From assembly GCA_022545455.1 (NCBI GenBank), contig JACZQZ010000012.1, forward strand, positions 1 through 36,254: a stretch of DNA of 36,254 nt, written 5' to 3'. This document shows positions 24,431 through 32,469 of the stretch, one piece after another. The notes beneath the pieces were generated by a model that saw only the letters and a program-made list of their open reading frames with translations, did not search any database and had not been told where the DNA came from. The translations under genes were made by a program, and so were the position numbers. The DNA comes from Pseudomonadota bacterium (GTDB lineage: Bacteria; Pseudomonadota; Alphaproteobacteria; Rhodospirillales; 2-02-FULL-58-16). Each line of letters opens with the position of its first letter. Position 1 is the stretch's first letter.

Positions 24431-25245
24431 CCGGAACCTTCAAGGCCGCCTGCGTACAGACCAATTCGTCCCGCGACATCGCCCCCAGCGTGGAAGCCGC
24501 CTGCGAGGCGGTGCGCGCGGCGCGCGGCGAAGGGGCGGACCTGATCCTGTTGCCGGAAAACGTCTCCATGGTGGAGCCGCGCGGCCGGCTCGTCCGCGAG
24601 AAGGCGGCGCCCGAGGACGAACACCCGGCGCTGGCTGCCTTTCAAGACCTGGCGCGCGAGACCGGGGCCTGGTTGCTGGTCGGCTCCCTCACCGTCAGGC
24701 TTGCCGGGGACAAGGTGGCCAACCGGTCGTTGCTGCTCGACGCCACGGGCGCGGTCGTCGCCCGGTACGACAAGATCCACATGTTCGACGTCGACCTGGG
24801 GGACGGGGAGAGCTACCGGGAATCGGCCATCTTCGAGCCCGGCGGACGGTCCGTGCTGGCCGAGACGCCGTGGGGCCCGATGGGCATGACCGTGTGCTAC
24901 GATCTGCGGTTTCCCCATCTGTACCGGCAACTGGCCAAGGGCGGGGCGCGCTTCCTCACGGTGCCGTCGGCCTTCACCCGGACCACGGGACAGGCCCATT
25001 GGCACGTCTTGCTGCGCGCCCGCGCCATCGAGAACGGCTGCTTCGTCTTCGCCCCGGCCCAGTGCGGCGTCCATGCCGAGGGCCGGCGGACCTTCGGCCA
25101 TTCGCTGATCGTCGATCCCTGGGGCACGGTGCTGGCGGACGGCGGCGAGGACGTGGGCGTCGTCACCGCCGATATCGACCCCGCGATGGAAAGCGAAGCC
25201 CGCCGGAAGATCCCGTCCCTCACCCACGACCGGCCCTTCGACTGA
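24427..25245 (+). CDS. carbon-nitrogen hydrolase (nitrilase superfamily, Nit1/amidase type)
   Basis: A 272-residue nitrilase-superfamily amidase. The triad is visible: Glu44 in LLPENVS, Lys116 in RYDKIHMFD, Cys157 in TVCYDLRFPHLYR. The sequence around these residues (DKIHMFDVDLGDGESYRES) is that of the Nit1 group, whose characterised members hydrolyse deaminated glutathione, a repair reaction. That fits the coupled glutaredoxin gene upstream, with an ATGA overlap. Omega-amidase (Nit2) is the main alternative. The 354-aa ORF starting at 24181 is an in-frame shadow of grxC and is rejected. Confidence 0.9.
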   Translation: MTGTFKAACVQTNSSRDIAPSVEAACEAVRAARGEGADLILLPENVSMVEPRGRLVREKAAPEDEHPALAAFQDLARETGAWLLVGSLTVRLAGDKVANRSLLLDATGAVVARYDKIHMFDVDLGDGESYRESAIFEPGGRSVLAETPWGPMGMTVCYDLRFPHLYRQLAKGGARFLTVPSAFTRTTGQAHWHVLLRARAIENGCFVFAPAQCGVHAEGRRTFGHSLIVDPWGTVLADGGEDVGVVTADIDPAMESEARRKIPSLTHDRPFD

Positions 25246-25256
25246 GATCAAGCGGA

Positions 25257-25871
25257 CTACGCCGGGTCTACCCGGTGCGGCTCGGGCTCGCCGTCCCCGC
25301 GGGTGCCGGCGTCCAGGTCGTTGACCGCGCAGATGCGCTGGATCACGCCGGGAATGGGACCCCTTTGCACGATGCCGTGCTCATAGGCGATCACCTGCAG
25401 CCGGCCCCGCACCAGGTCCACAAGCTCGCCGCCGCGCAGCAGGTGATCGGGGTTGCGCGGGCGGGCGAACCGTTCGTTGCCGCGGGCGAACGTTTCGTAG
25501 ATCAACACCCCGCCCGTTTCGACGGCCGCGAGGAGGAGGGGAAACAGGGGACGGTGCAGATAGTTGGCGACCACGACGCCGGCGAACGTGCGCCCGGCGA
25601 AAGGCCACGGGTCGCCGCCCTCAAGGTCCGCCCGGACGACCTCGGCCTTGGGCTCGGCGGCAAGGTCGGCCACCGGCCCGACGTCCCGGTCCACCGCCAC
25701 CACGGCGTATCCAAGGCCCAGGAAGTGGCGCGCGTGGCGGCCCCCGCCGCAGGCCACATCGAGCACCGTTCCGCCCTTGGGCACCAGGGCGGCGAAGCGC
25801 CGGACCCAAGGCGAGGGCTCGGTTACGCTCAGGTGACGGGACGTGCGGGGCGGCTGGCGGGCCTTTTCCAT
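25257..25871 (-). CDS. class I SAM-dependent methyltransferase
   Basis: A 204-residue methyltransferase with motif I VLDVACGGGRHARHF near residue 36, an acidic ribose-binding Asp in VVAVDRDVG, and the motif IV region VVVANYLHRPLFP. This pattern is shared with TehB-like and related small methyltransferases, and the substrate is unknown. The C-terminus is rich in charged residues and ends RVDPA. It is convergent with the nitrilase-family gene (11 bases apart) and divergent from DUF1178. It could be a detoxification methyltransferase such as a tellurite or thiol type, but nothing in the context decides this. Confidence 0.82.
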   Translation of the reverse strand: MEKARQPPRTSRHLSVTEPSPWVRRFAALVPKGGTVLDVACGGGRHARHFLGLGYAVVAVDRDVGPVADLAAEPKAEVVRADLEGGDPWPFAGRTFAGVVVANYLHRPLFPLLLAAVETGGVLIYETFARGNERFARPRNPDHLLRGGELVDLVRGRLQVIAYEHGIVQRGPIPGVIQRICAVNDLDAGTRGDGEPEPHRVDPA

Positions 25872-25895
25872 TTATTAACCGCTTGCGCCATATCA

Positions 25896-25924
25896 TTGGC
25901 AAATTCGGAATTCAATATTATAAT
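25896..25924 (+). promoter_or_regulatory. near-consensus sigma70 promoter of the DUF1178 gene
   Basis: TTGGCA (25896-25901) and a perfect TATAAT (25919-25924) are separated by 17 bases in a distinctly AT-rich patch. Transcription would start near 25931, about 30 bases ahead of the ATG at 25963. This is the best promoter match in the window. Confidence 0.75.
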
Positions 25925-25962
25925 ATAAACAGTCATTTAGCGTGGAACGTCGGCAGAGGGCC

Positions 25963-26391
25963 ATGATCCTTTACCAGCTCGCATGCACCAACGCCCACCA
26001 GTTCGAGGCTTGGTTCCGTAATATCGCCACCTACGACGCGCAAAGCGCGGCGGGGGACATCATGTGTCCGTTCTGTGGCAGCACCGGCGTGACCAAGGCG
26101 CCCATGGCGCCCAACGTGGCCACCGGCGTGTACAAAGGCGTCACGACCGAAACCCGGGCCAGGGAGGTGGCGGAACAGATCATGCGGGCCGTCCGCAGGC
26201 TGCACCGGCACGTCGAGGAAAACTGCGAATACGTGGGTGACAGGTTCGCCGAGGAAGCGCGGAGCATCCATTTCGGGGAAACCGAGGAGCGCGACATCTA
26301 CGGCGAGGCGACCGACCAGGAAGCAACGGAACTGGACGAGGAAGGGATCGAGTTCCACCGCATTCCCTGGACACCGCGCCGGGACAGCTGA
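25963..26391 (+). CDS. DUF1178 family protein
   Basis: A 142-residue DUF1178 protein of unknown function, common in alpha- and betaproteobacteria. It starts with the family pattern MILYQLACTNAHQFEAWFRN, where Cys and His recall a small zinc-binding site, followed by MCPFCGSTGVTKAPMAP with a CxxC pair. The middle has a helix with VRRLHRHVEENCEYVGDRFAEEARSIHFGE, which is conserved in the family, and the end is acidic. Zinc binding is inferred from the Cys/His pattern. The track begins seven codons earlier, but ATG 25963 has AGAGGG in front and the canonical N-terminus. A near-consensus promoter lies upstream. Confidence 0.92.
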   Translation: MILYQLACTNAHQFEAWFRNIATYDAQSAAGDIMCPFCGSTGVTKAPMAPNVATGVYKGVTTETRAREVAEQIMRAVRRLHRHVEENCEYVGDRFAEEARSIHFGETEERDIYGEATDQEATELDEEGIEFHRIPWTPRRDS

Positions 26392-26460
26392 GATTTCCCC
26401 GCCGCGGGCGCGGCCCCGGCATCCCGGGTTCTCATTACGATCGGTCTGGTTAGGAAGCTC

Positions 26461-26485
26461 CAATTGCCAGCGGGGACAGGCCACT
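26461..26485 (-). repeat. possible worn-out end of the MITE-like element
   Basis: CAATT, twelve unmatched bases, then AGGCCACT sits at the ubiG 3-prime boundary. An intact right end reads CAATTTAGCTGAT-nn-AGGCCACT, so this looks like a degraded single end followed by TAG as in copy 2 (ACTAG). The match is only about 11 contiguous bases, and chance is possible. Confidence 0.3.
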
Positions 26486-27251
26486 AGCCCTTGACCGCGA
26501 ACGCCAGGTAATTCACGGCCACATCCGAGCTCAGGTACCAGTCGTCCCTGAGGGGCCCGTAGGTCATCCCTTTCAGGACGACGATCTCGACACCATGGGC
26601 GCGCAGGCCGGCGGCGAGCTCCGATGGCCTGACGAATTTGCGCCAGTCATGGGTGCCGGGGGGAATCCAGCGCAGCACGTACTCCGCCCCCACCTTGGCC
26701 AGCGCAAGGGATTTCAAGGTGCGGTTGATGGTCGATACCACCATCACCCCGCCCGGCTTGACCAGGGTGCAGCAGGCCTCGTGAAAGGCGTCCAGGTCGG
26801 CGACGTGCTCCACCACCTCCATGTTCAACACCACATCGAACCGCGGCCCTTCCCCGGCCAGCACTTCGGGCAGGACGCAGCGGTAATCGATGTCGAGACC
26901 GCTTTGTGCGGCGTGAAGTCCGGCGACGCGGACGTTTTGTTCCGCCGCGTCGATGCCGGTGACGCCGGCGCCCAGGCGCCGCATGGGTTCGCTCAGCAGG
27001 CCGCCGCCGCAGCCGATGTCGAGAAGGTCGAGCCCGCGGAACGGCTGCCCGGCCGACCCGTCGAGGCGGAAATGGCCGACCACGCGGTCGCGGATGAAGG
27101 CGATCCGCACCGGGTTGAGCTGGTGAAGCGGCCTGAATTCGCCGTCCGCCTCCCACCAGGCGTCGGCCATGGCGGCGAAGCGGGCGATTTCGTCGGCGGA
27201 CGCGGTTCCGCTCCGGCTCATTCGTGTCTTCGGGTGGGGCGTGCGGGCCAC
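26484..27251 (-). CDS. ubiG: ubiquinone biosynthesis O-methyltransferase UbiG
   Basis: Carries out both O-methylations of the ubiquinone head group with SAM. About 255 residues with the family opening [33 protein letters not shown], motif [18 protein letters not shown], the [11 protein letters not shown] acidic strand, [11 protein letters not shown], and the closing membrane-associating region [30 protein letters not shown] 27251 is chosen because GGGAGG lies five bases upstream; ATG 27221 is a reasonable alternative start with a weaker site. It is divergent from lysC with copy 3 of the repeat element between them. Confidence 0.94.
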   Translation of the reverse strand: MARTPHPKTRMSRSGTASADEIARFAAMADAWWEADGEFRPLHQLNPVRIAFIRDRVVGHFRLDGSAGQPFRGLDLLDIGCGGGLLSEPMRRLGAGVTGIDAAEQNVRVAGLHAAQSGLDIDYRCVLPEVLAGEGPRFDVVLNMEVVEHVADLDAFHEACCTLVKPGGVMVVSTINRTLKSLALAKVGAEYVLRWIPPGTHDWRKFVRPSELAAGLRAHGVEIVVLKGMTYGPLRDDWYLSSDVAVNYLAFAVKG

Positions 27252-27336
27252 CGGTTCCTCCCTGGCAGGCCTCCCGTCGGCAGTGAGAGTATGGATAGAC
27301 GCCCGCCGCACCGCAACCGGCTCGGTGCAAAGCCCT

Positions 27337-27602
27337 AGTGGCCTTTATCAGCTAAATTGCGCCCATACGACGGCGTTGCGAGGTTTCCGGCTAGGAGCGC
27401 GTCGCGCCTTGGTGTGCGTGCACCACAAGCGGCGCGCGACGACGTCCGGAAGCCTCGCAACGCCGCCCTTCGGGTCGCTTTTCCCGCCTCCTCGGGGCGT
27501 CGGGAAGGCTTGCCGATGGCCCCGCATCGCTTACGCCTCCCCTCCTGCCGAGGAAACGGGAAAAGCGATCGTATGGGTGCACTTTAGCTGATAAAGGCCA
27601 CT
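27337..27602 (-). repeat. MITE-like inverted-repeat element, copy 3
   Basis: A 266-base element with matching terminal repeats (left AGTGGCCTTTATCAGCTAAA; the right end is nearly its complement). Compared with copies 1 and 2 its body is reversed: the TCGCTTTTCCCG-type inner repeats and core read on the minus strand. It lacks the long G/C-run segment of the other two but keeps both arms of the internal palindrome (CGGCGTTGCGAGG...CCTCGCAACGCCG) with an insert carrying a further small hairpin. This makes it the most complete example of the arm module. It lies between the divergent ubiG and lysC genes. Confidence 0.85.
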
Positions 27603-27631
27603 TGGAAACAGCCGCATGCATCTCCCAAAGC

Positions 27632-27664
27632 CTTCCCATGGGGATGCCGTTGCGGTATGGGAAG
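27632..27664 (+). promoter_or_regulatory. hairpin in the lysC leader
   Basis: CTTCCCAT (27632-27639) and ATGGGAAG (27657-27664) form a perfect 8-bp inverted repeat 28 bases before the lysC start codon. It has no T tract. It may be a leader structure or a regulator site for lysC, or part of its promoter region. Confidence 0.35.
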
Positions 27665-27692
27665 CCGGGACGACCGTCAGGGAAGATAGGCG

Positions 27693-28913
27693 ATGGCCCG
27701 GATCGTTCAAAAATTCGGCGGCACTTCGGTCGCGGACGTCGACCGCATCAAAACCGTTGCCCAACGGGTGAAAAACGAAGTGGACGCCGGCAACCAGGTG
27801 GCGGTGGTGCTTTCGGCCATGGCCGGTGTCACCAACCAACTGATCACCTATGCCAGCGAGATCAGCAGCCTGCACGACGCCCGCGAATACGACGCCGTGG
27901 TGTCGACCGGCGAGCAGGTCACCGCGGGCCTGCTGGCGCTGGCGCTTCAGGACAAGGGCGTCGCCGCCCGCTCCTGGCAGGGATGGCAGATCCCCATCCG
28001 TACCGACGGCGTCCACGGCAAGGCCCGCATCATGGGCATCGAGACCGAGGAGCTGGAGCGCCGCCTGGCGCTGGGCGAGGTCCCGGTCGTCACGGGATTC
28101 CAGGGGCTCGGCCCCGACAACCGGATCACCACGTTGGGCCGGGGCGGTTCCGATACCAGCGCGGTGGCGCTGGCGGCGGCGCTAAAGGCCGACCGGTGCG
28201 ATATCCATACCGACGTGGACGGGGTGTATACGACCGATCCACGTATCGTTGCCGGGGCGCGGAAGCTCGATAAGATCACCTATGAAGAAATGCTGGAGAT
28301 GGCGTCCGCGGGGACCAAGGTCCTGCAGACCCGGGCCGTGGAACTGGCCATGAAGCGCGGTGTGCGCCTCCAGGTTCTGTCCAGTTACGCCGATGGCGCA
28401 GGCACGCTGGTCGTTGATGAGGATGAGATCGTGGAAAAGGAAATGATCAGCGGGATCGCATACAACCGGGACGAGGCCAAGATCACCCTCATCGGGGTCG
28501 CCGACCGGCCCGGCGTCGCCGCCGGCATCTTCGGGCCCCTGGCCGAGGCCGGTATCAACGTGGATATGATCGTCCAGAACGTATCGGCGGACGGCAAGGC
28601 GACCGACCTGACGTTCACGGTGGCCAAGGGCGATCTGGGCCGCGCCGTCCGCGTCGTCGAGGAATTGCGCGACGCCCTCGGGTATGCCGATCTGGTTTAC
28701 GACCCGAACGTGGTGAAGGTGGCGGTCATCGGCGTCGGGATGCGCAGCCACGCCGGCGTCGCCCAGCGCATGTTTCAAGCCCTGGCCGACAAGGGAATCA
28801 ATATCCAGGTGATCTCGACGTCGGAAATCAAGGTGAGTGTGCTGATCGCCGAAGAGTACACCGAGCTGGCCCTCAGGTCTCTGCACGCGGCATACGGTTT
28901 CGAGGACGACTGA
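27693..28913 (+). CDS. lysC: aspartate kinase
   Basis: Phosphorylates aspartate, the entry step to lysine, threonine, methionine and diaminopimelate. The 406-residue product has the kinase opening [16 protein letters not shown], the [15 protein letters not shown] block, [19 protein letters not shown] and the Asp-rich [17 protein letters not shown]. Two C-terminal ACT domains follow, at about 265-335 ([17 protein letters not shown]) and 345-405 ([19 protein letters not shown]). These mark the feedback-inhibited class found across alphaproteobacteria. It stands alone, with the next gene nearly 390 bases away. The upstream leader holds a hairpin, and copy 3 of the repeat element ends 90 bases before the start. 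Confidence 0.97.
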   Translation: MARIVQKFGGTSVADVDRIKTVAQRVKNEVDAGNQVAVVLSAMAGVTNQLITYASEISSLHDAREYDAVVSTGEQVTAGLLALALQDKGVAARSWQGWQIPIRTDGVHGKARIMGIETEELERRLALGEVPVVTGFQGLGPDNRITTLGRGGSDTSAVALAAALKADRCDIHTDVDGVYTTDPRIVAGARKLDKITYEEMLEMASAGTKVLQTRAVELAMKRGVRLQVLSSYADGAGTLVVDEDEIVEKEMISGIAYNRDEAKITLIGVADRPGVAAGIFGPLAEAGINVDMIVQNVSADGKATDLTFTVAKGDLGRAVRVVEELRDALGYADLVYDPNVVKVAVIGVGMRSHAGVAQRMFQALADKGINIQVISTSEIKVSVLIAEEYTELALRSLHAAYGFEDD

Positions 28914-29299
28914 GGCCATGGCGTCGGCCGGGCCGGGCGTTCGCGGCATCTCCATGGCCCCGACGGGTGCCGGACCCGTGAAGATCAACAATCGGAAGTC
29001 CTTCCGTCGCCTTGTTAAGAGACGACATGAATTCCCATTGCGGTCACGCCCGGCGCAGTATTCGCGAGAGATTCAAGGCCTTCGCGAAAGACCATGAAGT
29101 GGTGGCTTAACAGGTCTTCAACAGCATGTTCAGGCGCCTGTGTTTCGGTCTTGAATTTTCTCGACAGTTGTTGAGAATAGGAGCACTTTTTGTGAGAAAT
29201 TCCCGGGGCTGGCCACCATCTAACCCGTAACCTTAATTTCCTTTGGAAAAGTCGCTGCGGGTTGGCCGAACGGCGGCGCGCCCGTTCCGGGGGATTGGA
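28914..29299. other. 386-base intergenic stretch between lysC and rodZ
   Basis: No convincing gene. The stretch from about 29000 is richer in A and T than its surroundings and holds a 20-base near-perfect palindrome at 29158. A 27-codon frame starting at 29027 (MNSHCGHARR...) has no ribosome site and is not called. In many alphaproteobacteria a ptsP gene lies downstream of lysC; nothing resembling it is seen here. Confidence 0.4.
29158..29177. promoter_or_regulatory. 20-base palindrome upstream of rodZ
   Basis: TTCTCGACAGTTGTTGAGAA is a palindrome with a single mismatched pair, 123 bases before the rodZ start, in an AT-richer patch. It could be an operator for a dimeric regulator, or an RNA hairpin at the end of the lysC transcript; TTTTT follows about 10 bases later, which is too far for a normal terminator. 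Confidence 0.4.
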
Positions 29300-30934
29300 G
29301 TGTCCGGGGAAGTCGTGAACGCGAACCAGTCGCCTCCGGAAATCGAAACCGACAGTCAGGTGGAGCGCGGGAGCAGCCCGGGTGTCGGCGCGCTCCTGCA
29401 CGCTTCGCGCCTGCGGTGCGGCGAGGAACTGCGCGACGTGGCGCAGGTTCTGCGCATCCGGTATGTCCATCTCGAGGCCATAGAGGCCGGCCGATTCGCG
29501 GACCTTCCGGGACCGGCCTATGCGGTCGGTTTCGTTCGCGCCTACGCCAAGCACCTGGGTCTCGACGCCGATGAAGTGGTCAAGCGCTTCCGGTCCGAAA
29601 CCACGGATATTGGCGAGGCTCCCGAACTCAGCTTCCCCGTGCCGGTACCGGAGGGGGGTATTCCCGGCGGCGCCGTCCTCTTTGTCGGCGTCGTCATCGC
29701 CGTATTGGCCTATGGCGGCTGGTATGTCAGTTCGGCCAAAGAGGGCTTTTTCACCGAGCTGGTTTCTCCCCTGCCCGACCGTCTTGCCGCGCTGTTGACG
29801 CCGGGGGACTCGTCGACCCCGGCGCCGGACACCGCCAAGGAGGATGGCAAGGGGAAGGCGGGGAACGCATCCTCGCCGGCCCCGGCAACCGCGGCCGTCC
29901 CGCGTGGGGAAACACCCTCTTCCCCGGAGAAGCCGGACCAGGGTGGCCAGGACCAGATGTCGGACGAGCCTGCCTCTTCGCCGCCCGCGCAATCCGAAAC
30001 ATCGGCGGTCGACACCTCTTCGGCCACCGGACCGGCTGCGGAGGCCGGTCCGCCGGACGCACCGGAGCCCCGGACGACGGAAACGGCGTCGACGGACGCC
30101 GTGCCGGCGGAGGAGGCGCGGGACGCCGAGGAGGGCGCCGGGGCGTCCACCCCGGGCGGCGGCGGCCAGGCGCGCCCGGACGAAGAGAAAGCGGCTGAAA
30201 AAGTGGCTGAGAACGTGGCGACCGGGGACTCCGGGGATGCCGGCGGCGGCCGTGCCGTACCGGCGGCGGCGCCGACGGGCGATTCGCAATCCTCCGGCGT
30301 CGACCGGGAATCCGCGCCCGCCGGGACGCCCCAGGCGGTGGCCTCCGGCGATGCGGCCGGGGCCGGGGAACCCTCTCAACCGGCCCCGACGGCGGATGGC
30401 GGAGGAGACACGGCACCCTCCCCGCCCCCACCGGCCGCGGATACGTCCGTGGCGGGGGAAGGCGGGTCCGCTTCGGCGACGGTCGAGGCGCCGGCGGCGC
30501 GGGCCGACGGCGCCCCGGCGGCCATCGATTCCGGCGGTTCGGGACCCGCGGTCCGGGACGGCGCCGAACCCCCCCGGGAGGTGGCAGCCGTTCCCCCGAC
30601 AAACGACGCCTCCGCCGGGACCACGCGGACGGGACGTGTCTTCGGCACCGACAACACGGACTCGCGCATCCTGGTGCGGGCCAAGATGAACAGTTGGATC
30701 CAGGTTCGCGACGACAACGGCAACAGGCTGCTGCTGACGCGGCTGCTCAGGGCCGGCGACACCTATCGGGTTCCCAACCGCCCGGGCCTCAAGCTGTTGA
30801 CCGGCAACGCCGGCGCCCTGGAAATCCTGGTCGACGGTGAAACCGTGCCGTCCATCGGGCCCCTGGGCGCGGTGCGCCGGGGCGTGGCGTTGGACATCGA
30901 GCGTCTGCGCCGGGGCACGGCGATTATCGAGTGA
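29300..30934 (+). CDS. RodZ-like helix-turn-helix membrane protein
   Basis: About 544 residues in three parts. An N-terminal Cro/CI-type helix-turn-helix (VGALLHASRLRCGEELRDVAQVLRIRYVHLEAIEAG, then DLPGPAYAVGFVRAYAKHLGL) occupies roughly residues 30-100. One membrane helix (VLFVGVVIAVLAYGGWYV) lies near 125-143. A linker of about 300 residues almost entirely of Ala, Pro, Ser, Thr, Gly and Glu leads to a C-terminal DUF4115 beta domain (RILVRAKMNSWIQVRDDNGN) from about residue 455. RodZ connects MreB to the cell-wall elongation machinery. The linker is unusually long. GTG 29300 (GGGGGA five bases upstream) is preferred over TTG 29243; GTG 29315 is also possible. It is followed by ispG, as often seen in alphaproteobacteria. 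Confidence 0.82.
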   Translation: MSGEVVNANQSPPEIETDSQVERGSSPGVGALLHASRLRCGEELRDVAQVLRIRYVHLEAIEAGRFADLPGPAYAVGFVRAYAKHLGLDADEVVKRFRSETTDIGEAPELSFPVPVPEGGIPGGAVLFVGVVIAVLAYGGWYVSSAKEGFFTELVSPLPDRLAALLTPGDSSTPAPDTAKEDGKGKAGNASSPAPATAAVPRGETPSSPEKPDQGGQDQMSDEPASSPPAQSETSAVDTSSATGPAAEAGPPDAPEPRTTETASTDAVPAEEARDAEEGAGASTPGGGGQARPDEEKAAEKVAENVATGDSGDAGGGRAVPAAAPTGDSQSSGVDRESAPAGTPQAVASGDAAGAGEPSQPAPTADGGGDTAPSPPPPAADTSVAGEGGSASATVEAPAARADGAPAAIDSGGSGPAVRDGAEPPREVAAVPPTNDASAGTTRTGRVFGTDNTDSRILVRAKMNSWIQVRDDNGNRLLLTRLLRAGDTYRVPNRPGLKLLTGNAGALEILVDGETVPSIGPLGAVRRGVALDIERLRRGTAIIE

Positions 30935-30935
30935 C

Positions 30936-30951
30936 GCCGGCGGCCGCCGGC
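30936..30951. terminator. GC palindrome directly after rodZ
   Basis: GCCGGCGGCCGCCGGC is a perfect 16-base palindrome starting two bases after the rodZ stop. It can form a strong stem but has no T tract, so it is at best a Rho-type or transcript-protecting structure. Confidence 0.35.
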
Positions 30952-31047
30952 CGGTTATGCGCATCGCACGGTCCGTAAGGGGTTGACCCTCCGCCCCACC
31001 CTGTCGGGACGTGCCGGGCATGCCGTCGCGAAACTTGCCTCGACGAC

Positions 31048-31076
31048 TACACAGACGGGAATATCGGGGATATAGT
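31048..31076 (+). promoter_or_regulatory. putative promoter of the ispG-hisS-hemA-prfA-prmC operon
   Basis: TACACA (31048-31053) and TATAGT (31071-31076) are separated by 17 bases in an AT-rich patch upstream of ispG. The -10 box has five of six consensus bases and the -35 four. The leader would be about 70 bases. Confidence 0.5.
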
Positions 31077-31151
31077 CTCAATAGTATCAATCCTTTCCGC
31101 GCCCCGCGGGTGTCCCGGACGCCGGCGGCGGCCGACGTGAGAACGAACGGT

Positions 31152-32453
31152 ATGTCCGACACCCTGCAGGCGTGTGCGCGGCGCAAGAGCGTTCCGGTCA
31201 CGGTCGGTCCCGTGGTCATCGGCGGCGACGCGCCCATCGTCGTCCAGTCGATGACCAACACCGACACCGCCGACGTCGCGGCGACCGTCTCCCAGGTGGC
31301 CGAGCTCGCCGGCGCCGGGTCGGAGTTGGTGCGCATCACCGTGGACAGGGAAGACGCGGCCAAGGCCGTTCCCCGAATCCGCGAGCGTCTGGACAGGCAA
31401 GGTGTCGACGTCCCCCTGGTCGGGGATTTCCACTACATCGGGGACCGGTTGTTGACCAAGTACCCGGACTGCGCCGAGGCGTTGGCCAAATACCGCATCA
31501 ACCCGGGCAACGTGGGGGTCGGCGAGAAACGGGACCAGCGGTTCTCGACCATGATCGAGGTGGCGCTTCGCTACGGCCGTCCGGTGCGCATCGGGGTCAA
31601 CTGGGGCAGTCTCGATCAGGACCTGGTGACCCGGATGATGAACGAGAACGCCGCCCTGCCCGAGCCCAGGGATGCGGCGGAAGTGACCCGCGAGGCCCTT
31701 GTGGTCTCGGCCCTGGCCAGCGCCGAGCGCGCCGAAGAGCTCGGCCTGGGGCGGGACAGGATCGTCCTTTCGTGCAAGGTCAGCAAGGTCCAGGACCTGA
31801 TCGCCGTGTACACGCGCCTGGCCGCGCGCGGCGACCATGCCCTCCATCTGGGGCTGACGGAAGCGGGCATGGGGTCGAAAGGAATCGTTGCCTCGGCGGC
31901 GGCGCTGTCGGTGCTGTTGCAACTCGGTATCGGCGACACCATCCGCATTTCGCTGACGCCCGAGCCCGGCGGCGACCGGACCCGCGAAGTGGTCGTCGCC
32001 CAGGAGATCCTGCAGACCATGGGACTGCGCTCGTTTGCGCCGATGGTGACGGCGTGCCCGGGCTGCGGCCGGACAACGAGCACGGTTTTCCAGGGTCTCG
32101 CCGAGCGGATTCAGGCCCATGTGCGGGCCCGGATGCCCGTCTGGCGTGAGGAGTACATTGGCGTGGAGACCATGAGCCTTGCCGTCATGGGCTGCATCGT
32201 CAACGGTCCCGGCGAAAGCAAGCACGCCGATATCGGCATCAGCCTGCCCGGCACCGGCGAGGAGCCCGCGGCCCCGGTCTTCATCGACGGCAAAAAGGCC
32301 ATGACCCTGCGCGGCGCCAACATCGCCGAGGAGTTCCACAGGATCGTCGACGAATACGTGAAGACCCACTACGAGAGGCGCCAAGCCGGCCAACCCGAGG
32401 CGGCGCAGGCCGGGCACCGGGAACGCCCGGTTACGCCCGTCGCCGCCCACTAG
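31152..32453 (+). CDS. ispG: 4-hydroxy-3-methylbut-2-enyl-diphosphate synthase
   Basis: The penultimate iron-sulfur enzyme of the MEP isoprenoid pathway, converting MEcPP to HMBPP. The 433-residue product starts with a TIM-barrel opening ([30 protein letters not shown]) and has [11 protein letters not shown] and [19 protein letters not shown]. The 4Fe-4S cluster ligands are the two cysteines in CPGCGRT and one in [11 protein letters not shown], followed by [11 protein letters not shown]. The C-terminus is extended by about 25 low-complexity residues. ATG 31152 is chosen over the ORF start at 31011, whose extra 47 residues contain promoter DNA. It precedes hisS by 16 bases. Confidence 0.96.
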   Translation: MSDTLQACARRKSVPVTVGPVVIGGDAPIVVQSMTNTDTADVAATVSQVAELAGAGSELVRITVDREDAAKAVPRIRERLDRQGVDVPLVGDFHYIGDRLLTKYPDCAEALAKYRINPGNVGVGEKRDQRFSTMIEVALRYGRPVRIGVNWGSLDQDLVTRMMNENAALPEPRDAAEVTREALVVSALASAERAEELGLGRDRIVLSCKVSKVQDLIAVYTRLAARGDHALHLGLTEAGMGSKGIVASAAALSVLLQLGIGDTIRISLTPEPGGDRTREVVVAQEILQTMGLRSFAPMVTACPGCGRTTSTVFQGLAERIQAHVRARMPVWREEYIGVETMSLAVMGCIVNGPGESKHADIGISLPGTGEEPAAPVFIDGKKAMTLRGANIAEEFHRIVDEYVKTHYERRQAGQPEAAQAGHRERPVTPVAAH

Positions 32454-32469
32454 GCGGGCCGAAGAGGCG

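Noticed and set aside
27169-27591. 140-aa plus-strand ORF over ubiG start and repeat copy 3
   Set aside because: Antisense to the ubiG N-terminus and then repeat sequence; not a gene.
8118-27602. the dispersed repeats as a CRISPR array
   Set aside because: Only three long palindromic copies, kilobases apart, with no regular spacing or unique spacers and no cas genes.
29027-29110. 27-codon frame in the lysC-rodZ gap
   Set aside because: No ribosome site, no hydrophobic or domain pattern, and no partner frame; more likely chance.
29015-31363. 782-aa minus-strand ORF over rodZ
   Set aside because: Arg/Gly-rich shadow of the low-complexity rodZ linker; no family resemblance. Its C-terminal part lies in the lysC-rodZ gap and briefly looked protein-like, but it has no support.
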